The notes under the pieces: model-generated
Databases searched by the model: none
Told to the model about the DNA's origin: nothing
Seen by the model: only the letters and a program-made list of their open reading frames with translations
Part shown: positions 37,383 to 45,581 of the stretch, in pieces
How positions within the stretch are numbered: position 1 is the stretch's first letter
How the letters are laid out: every line of letters starts with the position of its first letter
Origin: Pontibacter cellulosilyticus
Lineage (GTDB): Bacteria; Bacteroidota; Bacteroidia; Cytophagales; Hymenobacteraceae
Assembly (NCBI RefSeq): GCF_014306105.1
Contig: NZ_JACRVF010000001.1
Location: forward strand, 496,001 to 560,000
Reading direction: 5' to 3'
Length of the DNA stretch: 64,000 nucleotides
Position numbers and translations under genes: made by a program

Positions 37383-38012
37383 TTACTTCTTCTTCGGAGT
37401 TTCTTTTGCTTTGTCGGCTTCAACTTTCTCTGTTTCGTACTCTTTGTTAAGGCCTTCAACTACTTCAGTAGTGATATCTCTTGTAGAGTCGCTATAAAGG
37501 ATGGCGCTGTTGCCACGCTGGTAAGTAAGTACCATTTTATAGCCTTTCTCTTCGCTCAGTTTCTTAAGGTAAGACTCTACCTGATCGTAGATTTTCTTCA
37601 TTTCCTCAGACTCTTCGCTCATTAGCTCGTTGCCAGAGCTTTGTTGTAGCGCCTGCAACTGCTGCTGCTTCTGCATCAGGCGTTGCTCTGTAGCGGAAGC
37701 CTGCTGAACAGTCATGTTTGCAGCCTGCTGCTGGAAACGCTGAACTTCTTTCTGGAAAGACTCTGCCTGAGAACGCAGGCTTTTCTCTTTGGCCTCTGCT
37801 TTACCCTGTAGTCTGGTTCTAACGTCTTTAAAATACTCATAGTTAGCCAGTAGCGAATCAGAGTTAACATACACAATGTCAGGAGTGCCTGCTTCGGTTG
37901 TTTGTGTAGCACCAGTTTCTTTTACAACTACTGCCTTTTCGCCATTTTGATCGCAGGATGCAAGGGCAGCTGTAGCCACAGCAAGGCCCAAGGTTAGTTT
38001 TAATAATTTCAC
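37383..38012 (-). CDS. OmpH/Skp-family periplasmic chaperone lipoprotein
   Basis: The 209-residue protein has a lipoprotein signal (LAVATAALASCDQNG, Cys19). A beta-strand core (IVYVNSDSLLANYEYF; MVLTYQRGNSAILYSDSTRDIT) flanks a long coiled-coil arm rich in Gln, Lys and Glu (about residues 65-150). This is the Skp/OmpH jellyfish design, which holds unfolded outer-membrane proteins. The C-terminal TVEADKAKETPKKK-like tail (EKVEADKAKETPKKK) is an added charged extension. Lipidation would tether it to a membrane, unlike E. coli Skp. Confidence 0.88.
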   Translation of the reverse strand: MKLLKLTLGLAVATAALASCDQNGEKAVVVKETGATQTTEAGTPDIVYVNSDSLLANYEYFKDVRTRLQGKAEAKEKSLRSQAESFQKEVQRFQQQAANMTVQQASATEQRLMQKQQQLQALQQSSGNELMSEESEEMKKIYDQVESYLKKLSEEKGYKMVLTYQRGNSAILYSDSTRDITTEVVEGLNKEYETEKVEADKAKETPKKK

Positions 38013-38089
38013 AGTAAGTTTTTAGTTTATCTAAGTTGGAAGTTTTTCAACTCTAAATATAGCTTAATTTTCGTTTAAGCCTAAACATT

Positions 38090-39409
38090 TTAATGCTTTA
38101 GTATCTCCTGGTAGGTTTCTTCAGCCTCCATCAGGCCATTTGTGTCAATCCCTGTCAGGCGCACATGCTTCAGTTCGTTAACCAGCACCGGGTCATACTT
38201 GGCAGCTACACGCACGTAATTTTCCGTCCAGCCTTCCATTACTCCGTCTTTCACGTCGTCTTCAAACAACACTGTAAACTCACGGCTAATATTCTGCTCG
38301 TAGAAGTGACGCTTCTTTTTCTCAGATAAGATGCGAAGCATATCGGCACGGCGGTTACGGTCTTTTATACTTACCTTGCCGGGCATGTCTGGAGCAAGGG
38401 TATTTTCACGCTCAGAGTATGGGAATACGTGCAGGTAGCTAACATCCAAGTCATTGATGAAGTTGTACGTCTCCAGGAAGTCCTCTTCTGTTTCGCCTGG
38501 AAAGCCCACAATCACATCCACCCCAATGCAGCAATGCGGCATAAGGGCTTTTATTTTAGCCACACGATCTGTATATAGTTCGCGCTGGTAGCGGCGGCGC
38601 ATCAGTTTTAATACCTTATTCGAACCCGACTGTAGCGGCACGTGGAAGTGCGGCATGAAACGCTGGCTCTGACTCACAAACTCAATAATTTCGTCCTTCA
38701 GCAGGTTTGGCTCAATAGAAGAGATTCTAAAACGCTCAACTCCTTCAACCTTATCCAGTTCCTGCACCAGTTCAAAGAAAGTCTCTACACGTTTGCCGTC
38801 CTGCAGCCCAAAATCACCAGTATTTACCCCTGTCAGCACAATTTCTTTTACACCTGATTCAGCAATCTCGTGTGCAGACTTCACTACATTAGCTATACTG
38901 TCGGAGCGGCTATTGCCACGGGCTAAGGGTATAGTGCAGAAGGTACAGGAGTAATCGCAGCCGTCCTGTACTTTAAGAAAGGTACGGGTGCGGTCGCCGA
39001 AGGAGTAAGAGTTATGGAATGTATTGGCTTCTGAAATAGGGCTGGCGTATACTTCGGCCTTGTCTTTTTTCTCAAACGTCTCCAGGATATCTACCAGTTG
39101 AAACTTTTCGGCAGCGCCCAATACGGCATCTACACCCGGTATTTCAGATATCTCTTTTGGTTTAAGCTGCGCATAACAACCTACTATGGTAATAAAGGCA
39201 TTAGGCGAGTGCTTCAGGGCCTCTTTTACAATTTTACGACATTTCTTATCGGCATTGTCGGTTACCGAGCAGGTGTTAATGACGTAGATATCAGGCGTAT
39301 CTGTAAACTCTACTTTCTCAAACCCACGCTCCTGGAAAATGCGTCCGATGGTGCTGGTTTCGGAGTAGTTTAGTTTACAGCCTAAGGTATAAAAAGCTAC
39401 TTTCTTCAT
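38090..39409 (-). CDS. mtaB: tRNA (t6A37) methylthiotransferase MtaB
   Basis: The 439-residue radical-SAM enzyme converts t6A37 to ms2t6A in tRNAs reading ANN codons. Motifs are the N-terminal FYTLGCKLNYSETSTIGRIF, VINTCSVTDNADKKCRK, TIVGCYAQLKP, and the cluster-binding QDGCDYSCTFCTIPLARGNS. GFPGETEEDFLETYNFI and a C-terminal TRAM-like segment (EFTVLFEDDVKDGVMEGWTE) follow. The CKLNYSET start separates MtaB from MiaB. Confidence 0.95.
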   Translation of the reverse strand: MKKVAFYTLGCKLNYSETSTIGRIFQERGFEKVEFTDTPDIYVINTCSVTDNADKKCRKIVKEALKHSPNAFITIVGCYAQLKPKEISEIPGVDAVLGAAEKFQLVDILETFEKKDKAEVYASPISEANTFHNSYSFGDRTRTFLKVQDGCDYSCTFCTIPLARGNSRSDSIANVVKSAHEIAESGVKEIVLTGVNTGDFGLQDGKRVETFFELVQELDKVEGVERFRISSIEPNLLKDEIIEFVSQSQRFMPHFHVPLQSGSNKVLKLMRRRYQRELYTDRVAKIKALMPHCCIGVDVIVGFPGETEEDFLETYNFINDLDVSYLHVFPYSERENTLAPDMPGKVSIKDRNRRADMLRILSEKKKRHFYEQNISREFTVLFEDDVKDGVMEGWTENYVRVAAKYDPVLVNELKHVRLTGIDTNGLMEAEETYQEILKH

Positions 39410-39439
39410 AATAAGAGCGCAAAGGTACGAAATTTAATT

Positions 39440-39570
39440 GTGAATGAGTGAATGCGAGAAACAGTGAGTTTTGTTTTTTACGCAACGTGTAAATTGTTGG
39501 TAATTAACTAGAAAGATGAGCTTGGTCTTTAAGCGTCTGATGTGTCTTTAACATTCACACAATCACTCAT
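39440..39570. repeat. Inverted repeat with GTGAATGAGTGAATG arm
   Basis: TTGTGAATGAGTGAATG near 39438-39454 faces CATTCACACAATCACTCAT near 39550-39570. It lies in the spacer between mtaB and the LtaS-like gene. The left arm is a degenerate tandem of about eight bases. Confidence 0.45.
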
Positions 39571-39575
39571 CTTGA

Positions 39576-41447
39576 TTATTTCTTTACAAAATCGCCATAT
39601 GAGTACTGCATATAGGCTTTACCCAACTCTACCTGCTCTTCCGGTACGCTGCTGTCTTTACTGATCACTTGCTTCGATACATTATCAAAAGTAAGCACAC
39701 CCTGTGGAGTAATGTACCCAAAGCCGTCGTTAAACACATAAAAAGCAAACGGATTGGCTACAGGAGCCAGCAAATTGTGCCCCCAGGTAAACTCCTGGTG
39801 CGGCAGCTTTAGTGTGGCCAGCAGGGTAGTGGCAATATCTGTTTGGGAGCCGATAGTGTTAATTTTAAGGCCCTGTCGCTTTACAGCACCTCCGGTAAGT
39901 ATAAACGGTATCCGGAATTTGCTGGGCTGGTGGTTAGCATCATCGCCGGGCAGAGGGTGTCCGTGATCTGCAGCCAGTACGATAAGGGTGTTATCCCACC
40001 ATGTTTGCTGCTTTGCCTGTTCTATAAATCTACCCAGTGCCCAATCTGTATAATACACGCTGTTCCGGAACAAGGCTTCATTAGTTGTGCCGGAAAATTT
40101 AGGATCGATTGGAATCTCGAAGGGTTCGTGGCTGCTTAAAGTATAAACTGTCGAGAAAAAGGGCTGCTTCTCCTGCTTCAATTCCTCCAGCACCCTATCA
40201 AAAAGTACATGGTCATGCGCTCCCCACTTAGAATTATAGGTACTCGGATCAAAATCATACTTGTCTGCCAGCTTATGATAGCCACCATTTAGCAAGTATG
40301 ATTTAATGTTTGCAAACTCCAGTTCTCCTCCGTAATAGAAACTGGTCTTATAACCCCGCTCCTTAAAAACTTTACTTAACTGCGGTAGCTTCTCTGTTTT
40401 TTTAGGGGTTTTGATGATCGAAGTAACCGTTTGTACAGGATAACCGCTTAATAAGGCAACCATTCCTTTTTCGCTTCTGTCGCCGCTGGCATAGAGGTTA
40501 GTAAAGGTGATACCTTCTGCTGCCAGTTTATCTAAATTAGGCGTTACATCCGCTTCACCGCCTAAATGGTCTACTAGTTTGGCAGTATAACTCTCAAGTA
40601 TGATAAAAAGAACATTGGGCTTGGCTGTGTTGCGGAGGACAGTTGTGTCAACTGGCTGTGAAGTATGATAAAGAGCCGCAATTTTTTCAGCTGCTTCCTC
40701 TTCTGGCATGTACTGATATGGATTACTGCTCGTCTTGCTATACTTGAGCATGGCGTGCATCAGGTTCCAGGGCATGTTAAGGCCGGCATGGTTAGCATAA
40801 GGCTTATCCGAAAAGTATACAACACTCTGGTTAATCGGAATCTGCTGCCATCCGCCACGCAGCGGCAACACCAGTAGTACCAGGTACATAAAAGAAAGGC
40901 CCCCGGCTAAAAGTTTGCTGCTGTTAAATGAGTACTTCTTTTTGCCGAAGAGATACAAGTATAAAAGTATAAATCCAGCGCTCAGTGCCATTGTAACCAG
41001 GCTTAGCAGGAATACAGGTGCTGTGGCTGCTGTGGCAAACATTTCGCCGGGTGTATTTAAGTATTGTAGCGGCGTAGCATCTAGTCTGAAGCCCCAGAAA
41101 GTATAAAGTTCCAGGTCTGCAGAAAGCAAAACCGATATCAGCACCAATATGGTAAAGGTATAGGACCTGATAAAACCGCCGACTTTAAGCCTTGGCCAAA
41201 AAGCGGCAACTGTGCTCACCAGAAAGGGAATAATACTGATATAGGCTGTAAATGAGGCATCCAGTCTTAAGCCGTACAGGAAAGTATTAAAGAGGTCTCC
41301 ACTGCTCAATTGCTCTGATTTATCCAGGTGGTAAACCAGAAACAAGGCACGGGCTACTACAAAATACAGCAGCCAGAACAAAAAGTATAAGGGTTGAAAG
41401 TATACGTGTTTTTTCACGTCACAAATATAAAGTAATACTCCAGCCAA
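39576..41447 (-). CDS. LTA-synthase-family membrane sulfatase-fold protein
   Basis: The 623-residue protein has an N-terminal block of about five membrane helices (residues about 15-200). A periplasmic alkaline-phosphatase/sulfatase-like domain follows. Motifs are NVLFIILESYTAKLVDHLGG (metal Glu), YASGDRSEKGMVALLSGYP (nucleophile Ser or Thr position), WGAHDHVLFDRVLE, TVYTLSSHEPFEIP and VLAADHGHPLPGD (DH metal ligands). The family includes LtaS and phosphoglycerol or phosphoethanolamine transferases. In a Gram-negative cell it probably decorates lipids or periplasmic glycans. The start could be further in, since residues 1-10 are not conserved-looking. Confidence 0.86.
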   Translation of the reverse strand: MAGVLLYICDVKKHVYFQPLYFLFWLLYFVVARALFLVYHLDKSEQLSSGDLFNTFLYGLRLDASFTAYISIIPFLVSTVAAFWPRLKVGGFIRSYTFTILVLISVLLSADLELYTFWGFRLDATPLQYLNTPGEMFATAATAPVFLLSLVTMALSAGFILLYLYLFGKKKYSFNSSKLLAGGLSFMYLVLLVLPLRGGWQQIPINQSVVYFSDKPYANHAGLNMPWNLMHAMLKYSKTSSNPYQYMPEEEAAEKIAALYHTSQPVDTTVLRNTAKPNVLFIILESYTAKLVDHLGGEADVTPNLDKLAAEGITFTNLYASGDRSEKGMVALLSGYPVQTVTSIIKTPKKTEKLPQLSKVFKERGYKTSFYYGGELEFANIKSYLLNGGYHKLADKYDFDPSTYNSKWGAHDHVLFDRVLEELKQEKQPFFSTVYTLSSHEPFEIPIDPKFSGTTNEALFRNSVYYTDWALGRFIEQAKQQTWWDNTLIVLAADHGHPLPGDDANHQPSKFRIPFILTGGAVKRQGLKINTIGSQTDIATTLLATLKLPHQEFTWGHNLLAPVANPFAFYVFNDGFGYITPQGVLTFDNVSKQVISKDSSVPEEQVELGKAYMQYSYGDFVKK

Positions 41448-41508
41448 TCTTAACGATAGCCTGAGAAAGAAAATTCCAGTATCAAACTGTTGGGGTTAAT
41501 CAAATATG

Positions 41509-41568
41509 AGGGGGTGTACTATGTAATAATATTATCGGCGCAATTGGCCTTTATAATTTAGGGGGTGT
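41509..41568. repeat. Direct repeat AGGGGGTGT upstream of the GSIII promoter
   Basis: AGGGGGTGT occurs at 41509-41517 and 41560-41568, spaced 51 bases start to start. The second copy can pair with GCACCCCT at 41598-41604. They lie 58-140 bases upstream of the glnN promoter, so could be regulator sites. Confidence 0.45.
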
Positions 41569-41625
41569 TAAATAAATATTGTATTTAAAATCTTAAGCAC
41601 CCCTGTAAATTTATACCCCTTTCTG

Positions 41626-41654
41626 TTGCACTTGCATAAATTCCTTTATCTTTG
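41626..41654 (+). promoter_or_regulatory. Promoter of the GSIII gene
   Basis: TTG (41626-41628), 18 bases, then TATCTTTG (41647-41654), a perfect TAnnTTTG. The leader to the ATG at 41688 is about 30 bases. Confidence 0.7.
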
Positions 41655-41687
41655 CCTCAGAAATTTAACCCAACCCCTTTTATATCC

Positions 41688-43880
41688 ATGGCAATACTTC
41701 GTTTCAAGGCGCTCGAGCTGGTAAGCCAGCGCAAATCAGGTGAGGTAGTACTTCCATCTCACAAAATATCAGATTACTACGGCGAGAACGTGTTTGGCTT
41801 CGATGCCATGCGCGCTACTATGTCTTCAGAATACTTTAAGCGACTGGTTCGCACAACGGAAGCAGGAGAGAAGGTAGACCGCAACCTGGCCGACGCTGTT
41901 GCTGCTGCCATGAAAACATGGGCCATCAGCAAAGGGGCTACGCATTATACGCACTGGTTTCAGCCGTTAACAGGCACTACTGCCGAAAAGCATGACTCTT
42001 TTTTCGACCTTACTTCTGACGGAGAAGCGATTGAAAGCTTTAAAGGCAATGCCTTGGTACAGCAGGAGCCGGATGCATCGTCTTTCCCGAGCGGTGGTAT
42101 TCGTAACACCTTCGAGGCGCGTGGCTACAGTGCCTGGGATCCGTCTTCTCCGGCTTTCCTGATAGAGAATGCGGGTACCAAAACTCTTTGTATCCCTACC
42201 ATATTTGTTTCTTATACAGGTGAGGCATTGGACTATAAAGCTCCTTTGCTTAAGTCGCTGAAACTGCTGAACGATGCAGCTGTGCCGGTTTGCCAGTATT
42301 TTGATAAAGATGTAACCAAGGTTAGCACTACATTAGGTATAGAGCAGGAGTACTTCCTGGTAGATAAAGCCCTTTATGAAGCGCGCCCTGACCTGATCGT
42401 TTCTGGACGTACTTTATTTGGACATGCGCCAGCCAAAGGACAGCAGTTGGAAGACCACTACTTCGGAAGTATACCTAGCCGCGTACACGCTTTCATGGTT
42501 GATTTCGAAAAGTCAGCCTGGAGATTAGGCATTCCGCTTAGAACCCGCCACAATGAGGTAGCGCCAAACCAGTTTGAGTGTGCCCCTACGTTTGAAGATG
42601 CAAACTTGGCTGTAGACCACAACCAGTTGCTGATGGATATCATGGATCGTGTTGCGGAGCGTCATAACTTTAAAGTGTTGCTTCATGAGAAGCCATTTAA
42701 AGGTGTAAACGGTAGCGGTAAGCACAATAATTGGGCTATGAGCACCAATACAGGCATTAACCTATTATCCCCTGGTAAAAAGCCAAAAGAAAATCTTCAG
42801 TTCCTAACGTTCTTCATCAACACGATTAAGGCTGTTTACAAGTATGACGACCTGCTTCGTGCAAGTATAGCCTCTGCCAGCAACGACCACCGCTTAGGAG
42901 CCAACGAAGCACCACCGGCTATCATGTCAGTGTTTATCGGTCAGCAGCTAACAGCAGTGTTGGATGAGTTTGAGCGTACCTCTAAAGTGCCTATCGAAAA
43001 AGGCGATAATATGTACCTGAAACTGGGCATTGACAGAATACCGGAAGTTTTACGTGACAACACAGACCGTAATCGTACTTCTCCATTTGCCTTTACAGGT
43101 AATAAATTCGAGTTCCGTGCCGTAGGTTCTTCTGCTAACTGCTCTTCGTCCATGACAGTTCTGAACACCATTGTAGCAGATCAGCTGCTGGAGTTCCGCA
43201 AAACAGTGGATGACTTGATCGAGAACCAGGGCGTTAAAAAAGAAGTGGCTGTTATCCAGGTGCTGCGTGAGTATGTAGCCGAGTCGAAGCGAATTCGTTT
43301 TGAAGGGAATGGTTACTCAAAAGAGTGGGAAGAAGAGGCAGAGCGTCGTGGTTTGTCTAACATTAAATCTACACCGCTTGCCCTGGATGTATACGAGCGT
43401 GAGGATGTAGTGGAGCTTTTCTCCAAGCACGGCATCTTAACGAGCGTTGAACTAAAGGCGCGCCATGAGATCCTGTTGGAAGACTACATCAAGAAGATTC
43501 AGATCGAATCGCGTGTGATGGGCGACCTGGCTGTAAACCATGTCATTCCTACGGCTGTCGCATATCAGAATAAACTCATACAGAACATTCGTGGTTTGAA
43601 AGATCTTGGTTTAGAAGATGAGTTTACTCAAACAACACTAGAAGCTATCAAAAAAATGTCTCGCCACATTACTACTATCCAGAAGAATGTGGATGCCATG
43701 ATCGAGGCCCGTAAGATAGCTAACAAAGAAGAAGATGTGCGTGAGCGCGCCATCATGTACCGGGAGCAGGTGTTTAACTATTTTGATACTATCCGTTATA
43801 GCGTTGATAAACTGGAGCTGATGGTAGATGATGAAGACTGGCCATTGATAAAGTACAGAGAACTGATGTTCCGCCGATAG
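41688..43880 (+). CDS. glnN: Glutamine synthetase, class III
   Basis: The 730-residue enzyme (start ATG 41688; the upstream in-frame TTG at 41652 lies inside the promoter) makes glutamine from glutamate, ammonia and ATP. GSIII traits are the size, the N-terminal GENVFGFDAMRATMSSEY, the substrate motif THYTHWFQPLTGTTAEKHDS, GIEQEYFLVD, HEKPFKGVNGSGKHNNWAM and TGNKFEFRAVGSSANCSS. The last 250 residues (REIxx, DLAVNHVIPTAVAYQNKL) are the GSIII C-terminal region. It is likely controlled by nitrogen status, with repeats at 41509-41568 as candidate sites. Confidence 0.96.
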   Translation: MAILRFKALELVSQRKSGEVVLPSHKISDYYGENVFGFDAMRATMSSEYFKRLVRTTEAGEKVDRNLADAVAAAMKTWAISKGATHYTHWFQPLTGTTAEKHDSFFDLTSDGEAIESFKGNALVQQEPDASSFPSGGIRNTFEARGYSAWDPSSPAFLIENAGTKTLCIPTIFVSYTGEALDYKAPLLKSLKLLNDAAVPVCQYFDKDVTKVSTTLGIEQEYFLVDKALYEARPDLIVSGRTLFGHAPAKGQQLEDHYFGSIPSRVHAFMVDFEKSAWRLGIPLRTRHNEVAPNQFECAPTFEDANLAVDHNQLLMDIMDRVAERHNFKVLLHEKPFKGVNGSGKHNNWAMSTNTGINLLSPGKKPKENLQFLTFFINTIKAVYKYDDLLRASIASASNDHRLGANEAPPAIMSVFIGQQLTAVLDEFERTSKVPIEKGDNMYLKLGIDRIPEVLRDNTDRNRTSPFAFTGNKFEFRAVGSSANCSSSMTVLNTIVADQLLEFRKTVDDLIENQGVKKEVAVIQVLREYVAESKRIRFEGNGYSKEWEEEAERRGLSNIKSTPLALDVYEREDVVELFSKHGILTSVELKARHEILLEDYIKKIQIESRVMGDLAVNHVIPTAVAYQNKLIQNIRGLKDLGLEDEFTQTTLEAIKKMSRHITTIQKNVDAMIEARKIANKEEDVRERAIMYREQVFNYFDTIRYSVDKLELMVDDEDWPLIKYRELMFRR

Positions 43881-43899
43881 TACTTCACTAATATCAATT

Positions 43900-43928
43900 A
43901 AAAAGGCACCTATAATGGGTGCCTTTTT
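43900..43928. terminator. Bidirectional terminator between glnN and the four-helix-bundle gene
   Basis: AAAAAGGCACC and GGTGCCTTTTT pair in a perfect 11-bp stem with a 7-base loop; A and T runs on the two sides serve both convergent genes. Confidence 0.9.
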
Positions 43929-43983
43929 GCATTCTGCATCTTAAGGTTTCAGTGCAAGAGTTTCGGGTAGTATTGTGATTATG

Positions 43984-44670
43984 CTAGTTTAAGCGGAAGT
44001 TCTGCTGCTTAATAGAGTTTAGCTTGCGCGAAGTCTGCAGCAGCGTTGCCACAAGTAGTGCTATGATAACCGCCATGGCAATTACAAGTGTAGTCAGGAG
44101 TTTTATAAAGTTCATTTGCCTTTCGGCCGAATTCAATAATTCATGTCCTATGGTACCCTGAATTTTGCTTAAATCATGCAGTGGGTTAAGCAGTAACTGA
44201 AATGAAGCGTTTCCAGCTGTATTAAAACTTTTCTTGGCTGCCACAGTGTTCAGGTTACCGCTTTGGCTAAGTATCGCATTTTGGACGGTCAGCAGGTTTT
44301 GCCGCGCTTTTTTATAGTTCTCAAGGCTCTGCCGCTCGTCTATGGTGAGGTAGGTACCCTCAAATTTAACAAGTATAGAGTCTATCTGCTTCTGATTTTG
44401 GCTGATATCTCCGCTTAACTTCTCTTTTTCAGTTGTATCGTCTGTAAGGATGTGCTCCTCCAGCAGCAGGTGATTTTTATAGCTGCGCTCTACTATAGCT
44501 GATATATCCAGCGCCGGCACCAACCTGTCTTCATACACAGATTTGAAGTGATGGCTAACCTGCTTCATGCTGTAGTTAACAAACCAGTTAGCAAGCACAA
44601 TCACCAAAAAGATAAACCCAAGGGCAAGAGCTACTTTGTCACGTTTCCTTATACCTATGCTCCAATTCAT
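43984..44670 (-). CDS. Orphan four-helix-bundle (4HB-MCP-like) membrane sensor
   Basis: The 228-residue protein has an N-terminal membrane helix (KVALALGFIFLVIVLANWFV, about residues 12-31). An extracellular-type helical bundle (about 35-195) and a second membrane helix (LLTTLVIAMAVIIALLVATLL, about 190-210) follow, then a short basic-polar tail. This is the topology of methyl-accepting chemotaxis receptor sensor domains, but no HAMP, signalling, kinase or cyclase domain follows. It may act with a separate partner or be a remnant. It lies next to the ATP-grasp operon, transcribed in the opposite direction. Confidence 0.7.
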   Translation of the reverse strand: MNWSIGIRKRDKVALALGFIFLVIVLANWFVNYSMKQVSHHFKSVYEDRLVPALDISAIVERSYKNHLLLEEHILTDDTTEKEKLSGDISQNQKQIDSILVKFEGTYLTIDERQSLENYKKARQNLLTVQNAILSQSGNLNTVAAKKSFNTAGNASFQLLLNPLHDLSKIQGTIGHELLNSAERQMNFIKLLTTLVIAMAVIIALLVATLLQTSRKLNSIKQQNFRLN

Positions 44671-44855
44671 AGACGCTACTGCTTATTTTATCTTAAATCT
44701 ATAAAAACTTACAAGATTTACAAGTTAAAGAGTAGCTGATTTCGTGCCAGATTATGTATGAATGACAACAACATCGTTTAAAAATACTAAAACTAAACCT
44801 GACAGGCGCGTATAAAAGGCACATCAATGATGTCTTAAATTAGAAGCCATACTTC

Positions 44856-45578
44856 GTGATCCCGATAAAGATACACACGCAACCAGACGACTCCACTTGT
44901 GGCCCCACCAGCCTGCATGCCGTGTACCGATATTTTAAAGATCCAATCACACTTAGCGATGTAATAAAAGAAGTACCCTACCTGGATGAGGGTGGCACAC
45001 TGGAAGTATTGCTTGCCTGCCATGCCTTAAAGCGCGGCTACAGGGCCAGTATTTATACTTACAACCTGCACATTTTCGACCCAACTTGGATCGGCCTCAG
45101 CAACGAGGAGATCATCTTAAAACTAGAGCAGCAGTTGGAGTATAAGAAAGGAAGCAAGTTCAGGAGGGCAACGATGGCGTACATCGAGTTTCTGAGGCTG
45201 GGCGGGGAGCTCAAAAGCCGCGACCTTACCAAATCACTTTTAATAGAATATTTTGAACAGGGTATACCTTTGCTTACAGGTTTAAGCGCCACTTATCTTT
45301 ATCGCAGCGCACGCGAGTTTGCCGACGAAGCAGGCAATTCGGTTTACGACGATGTACAAGGCTACCCCATGGGGCACTTTGTGGTGCTCTGCGGGTTCGG
45401 CGAAGACATGAAGAGTATTGTAGTGGCTGACCCGTACCAGGAGAACCCCTACTTTAAAGACAATTATTACGAGGTAAAAGCATCTCACCTGATTAATTCC
45501 ATTATGCTGGGCATGGCCACGTTCGATGCGAACCTGCTGGCTATACAACCATCCATCACTGAACCCGACCAAGTATAA
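44856..45578 (+). CDS. C39/papain-like peptidase (DUF3335-type), operon gene 1
   Basis: The 240-residue protein starts at a GTG (44856); no in-frame ATG lies before it. The peptidase C39-like signature is HTQPDDSTCGPTSLHAVYRY with Gln9 (oxyanion) and Cys15 (nucleophile). The His is His174 in PMGHFVVLCGF and the third residue is Asp192 in VVADPYQ. There is no signal peptide, so it acts in the cytoplasm. Relatives are usually fused to a GNAT acetyltransferase domain next to RLAN-ATP-grasp genes; here only the peptidase part is present. It probably trims or transfers a peptide made by the ligases encoded downstream (inference). Its stop is three bases before the ATP-grasp gene. Confidence 0.8.
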   Translation: MIPIKIHTQPDDSTCGPTSLHAVYRYFKDPITLSDVIKEVPYLDEGGTLEVLLACHALKRGYRASIYTYNLHIFDPTWIGLSNEEIILKLEQQLEYKKGSKFRRATMAYIEFLRLGGELKSRDLTKSLLIEYFEQGIPLLTGLSATYLYRSAREFADEAGNSVYDDVQGYPMGHFVVLCGFGEDMKSIVVADPYQENPYFKDNYYEVKASHLINSIMLGMATFDANLLAIQPSITEPDQV

Positions 45579-45581
45579 AAC

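Noticed and set aside
37279..37497. 72-residue plus-strand frame before the ompH-like gene
   Set aside because: It is antisense to the 3' end of the ompH-like gene and includes its terminator.
41652..41687. TTG start for GSIII adding 12 residues
   Set aside because: The TTG is inside the TATCTTTG promoter element; the ATG at 41688 is in the normal place for the family.
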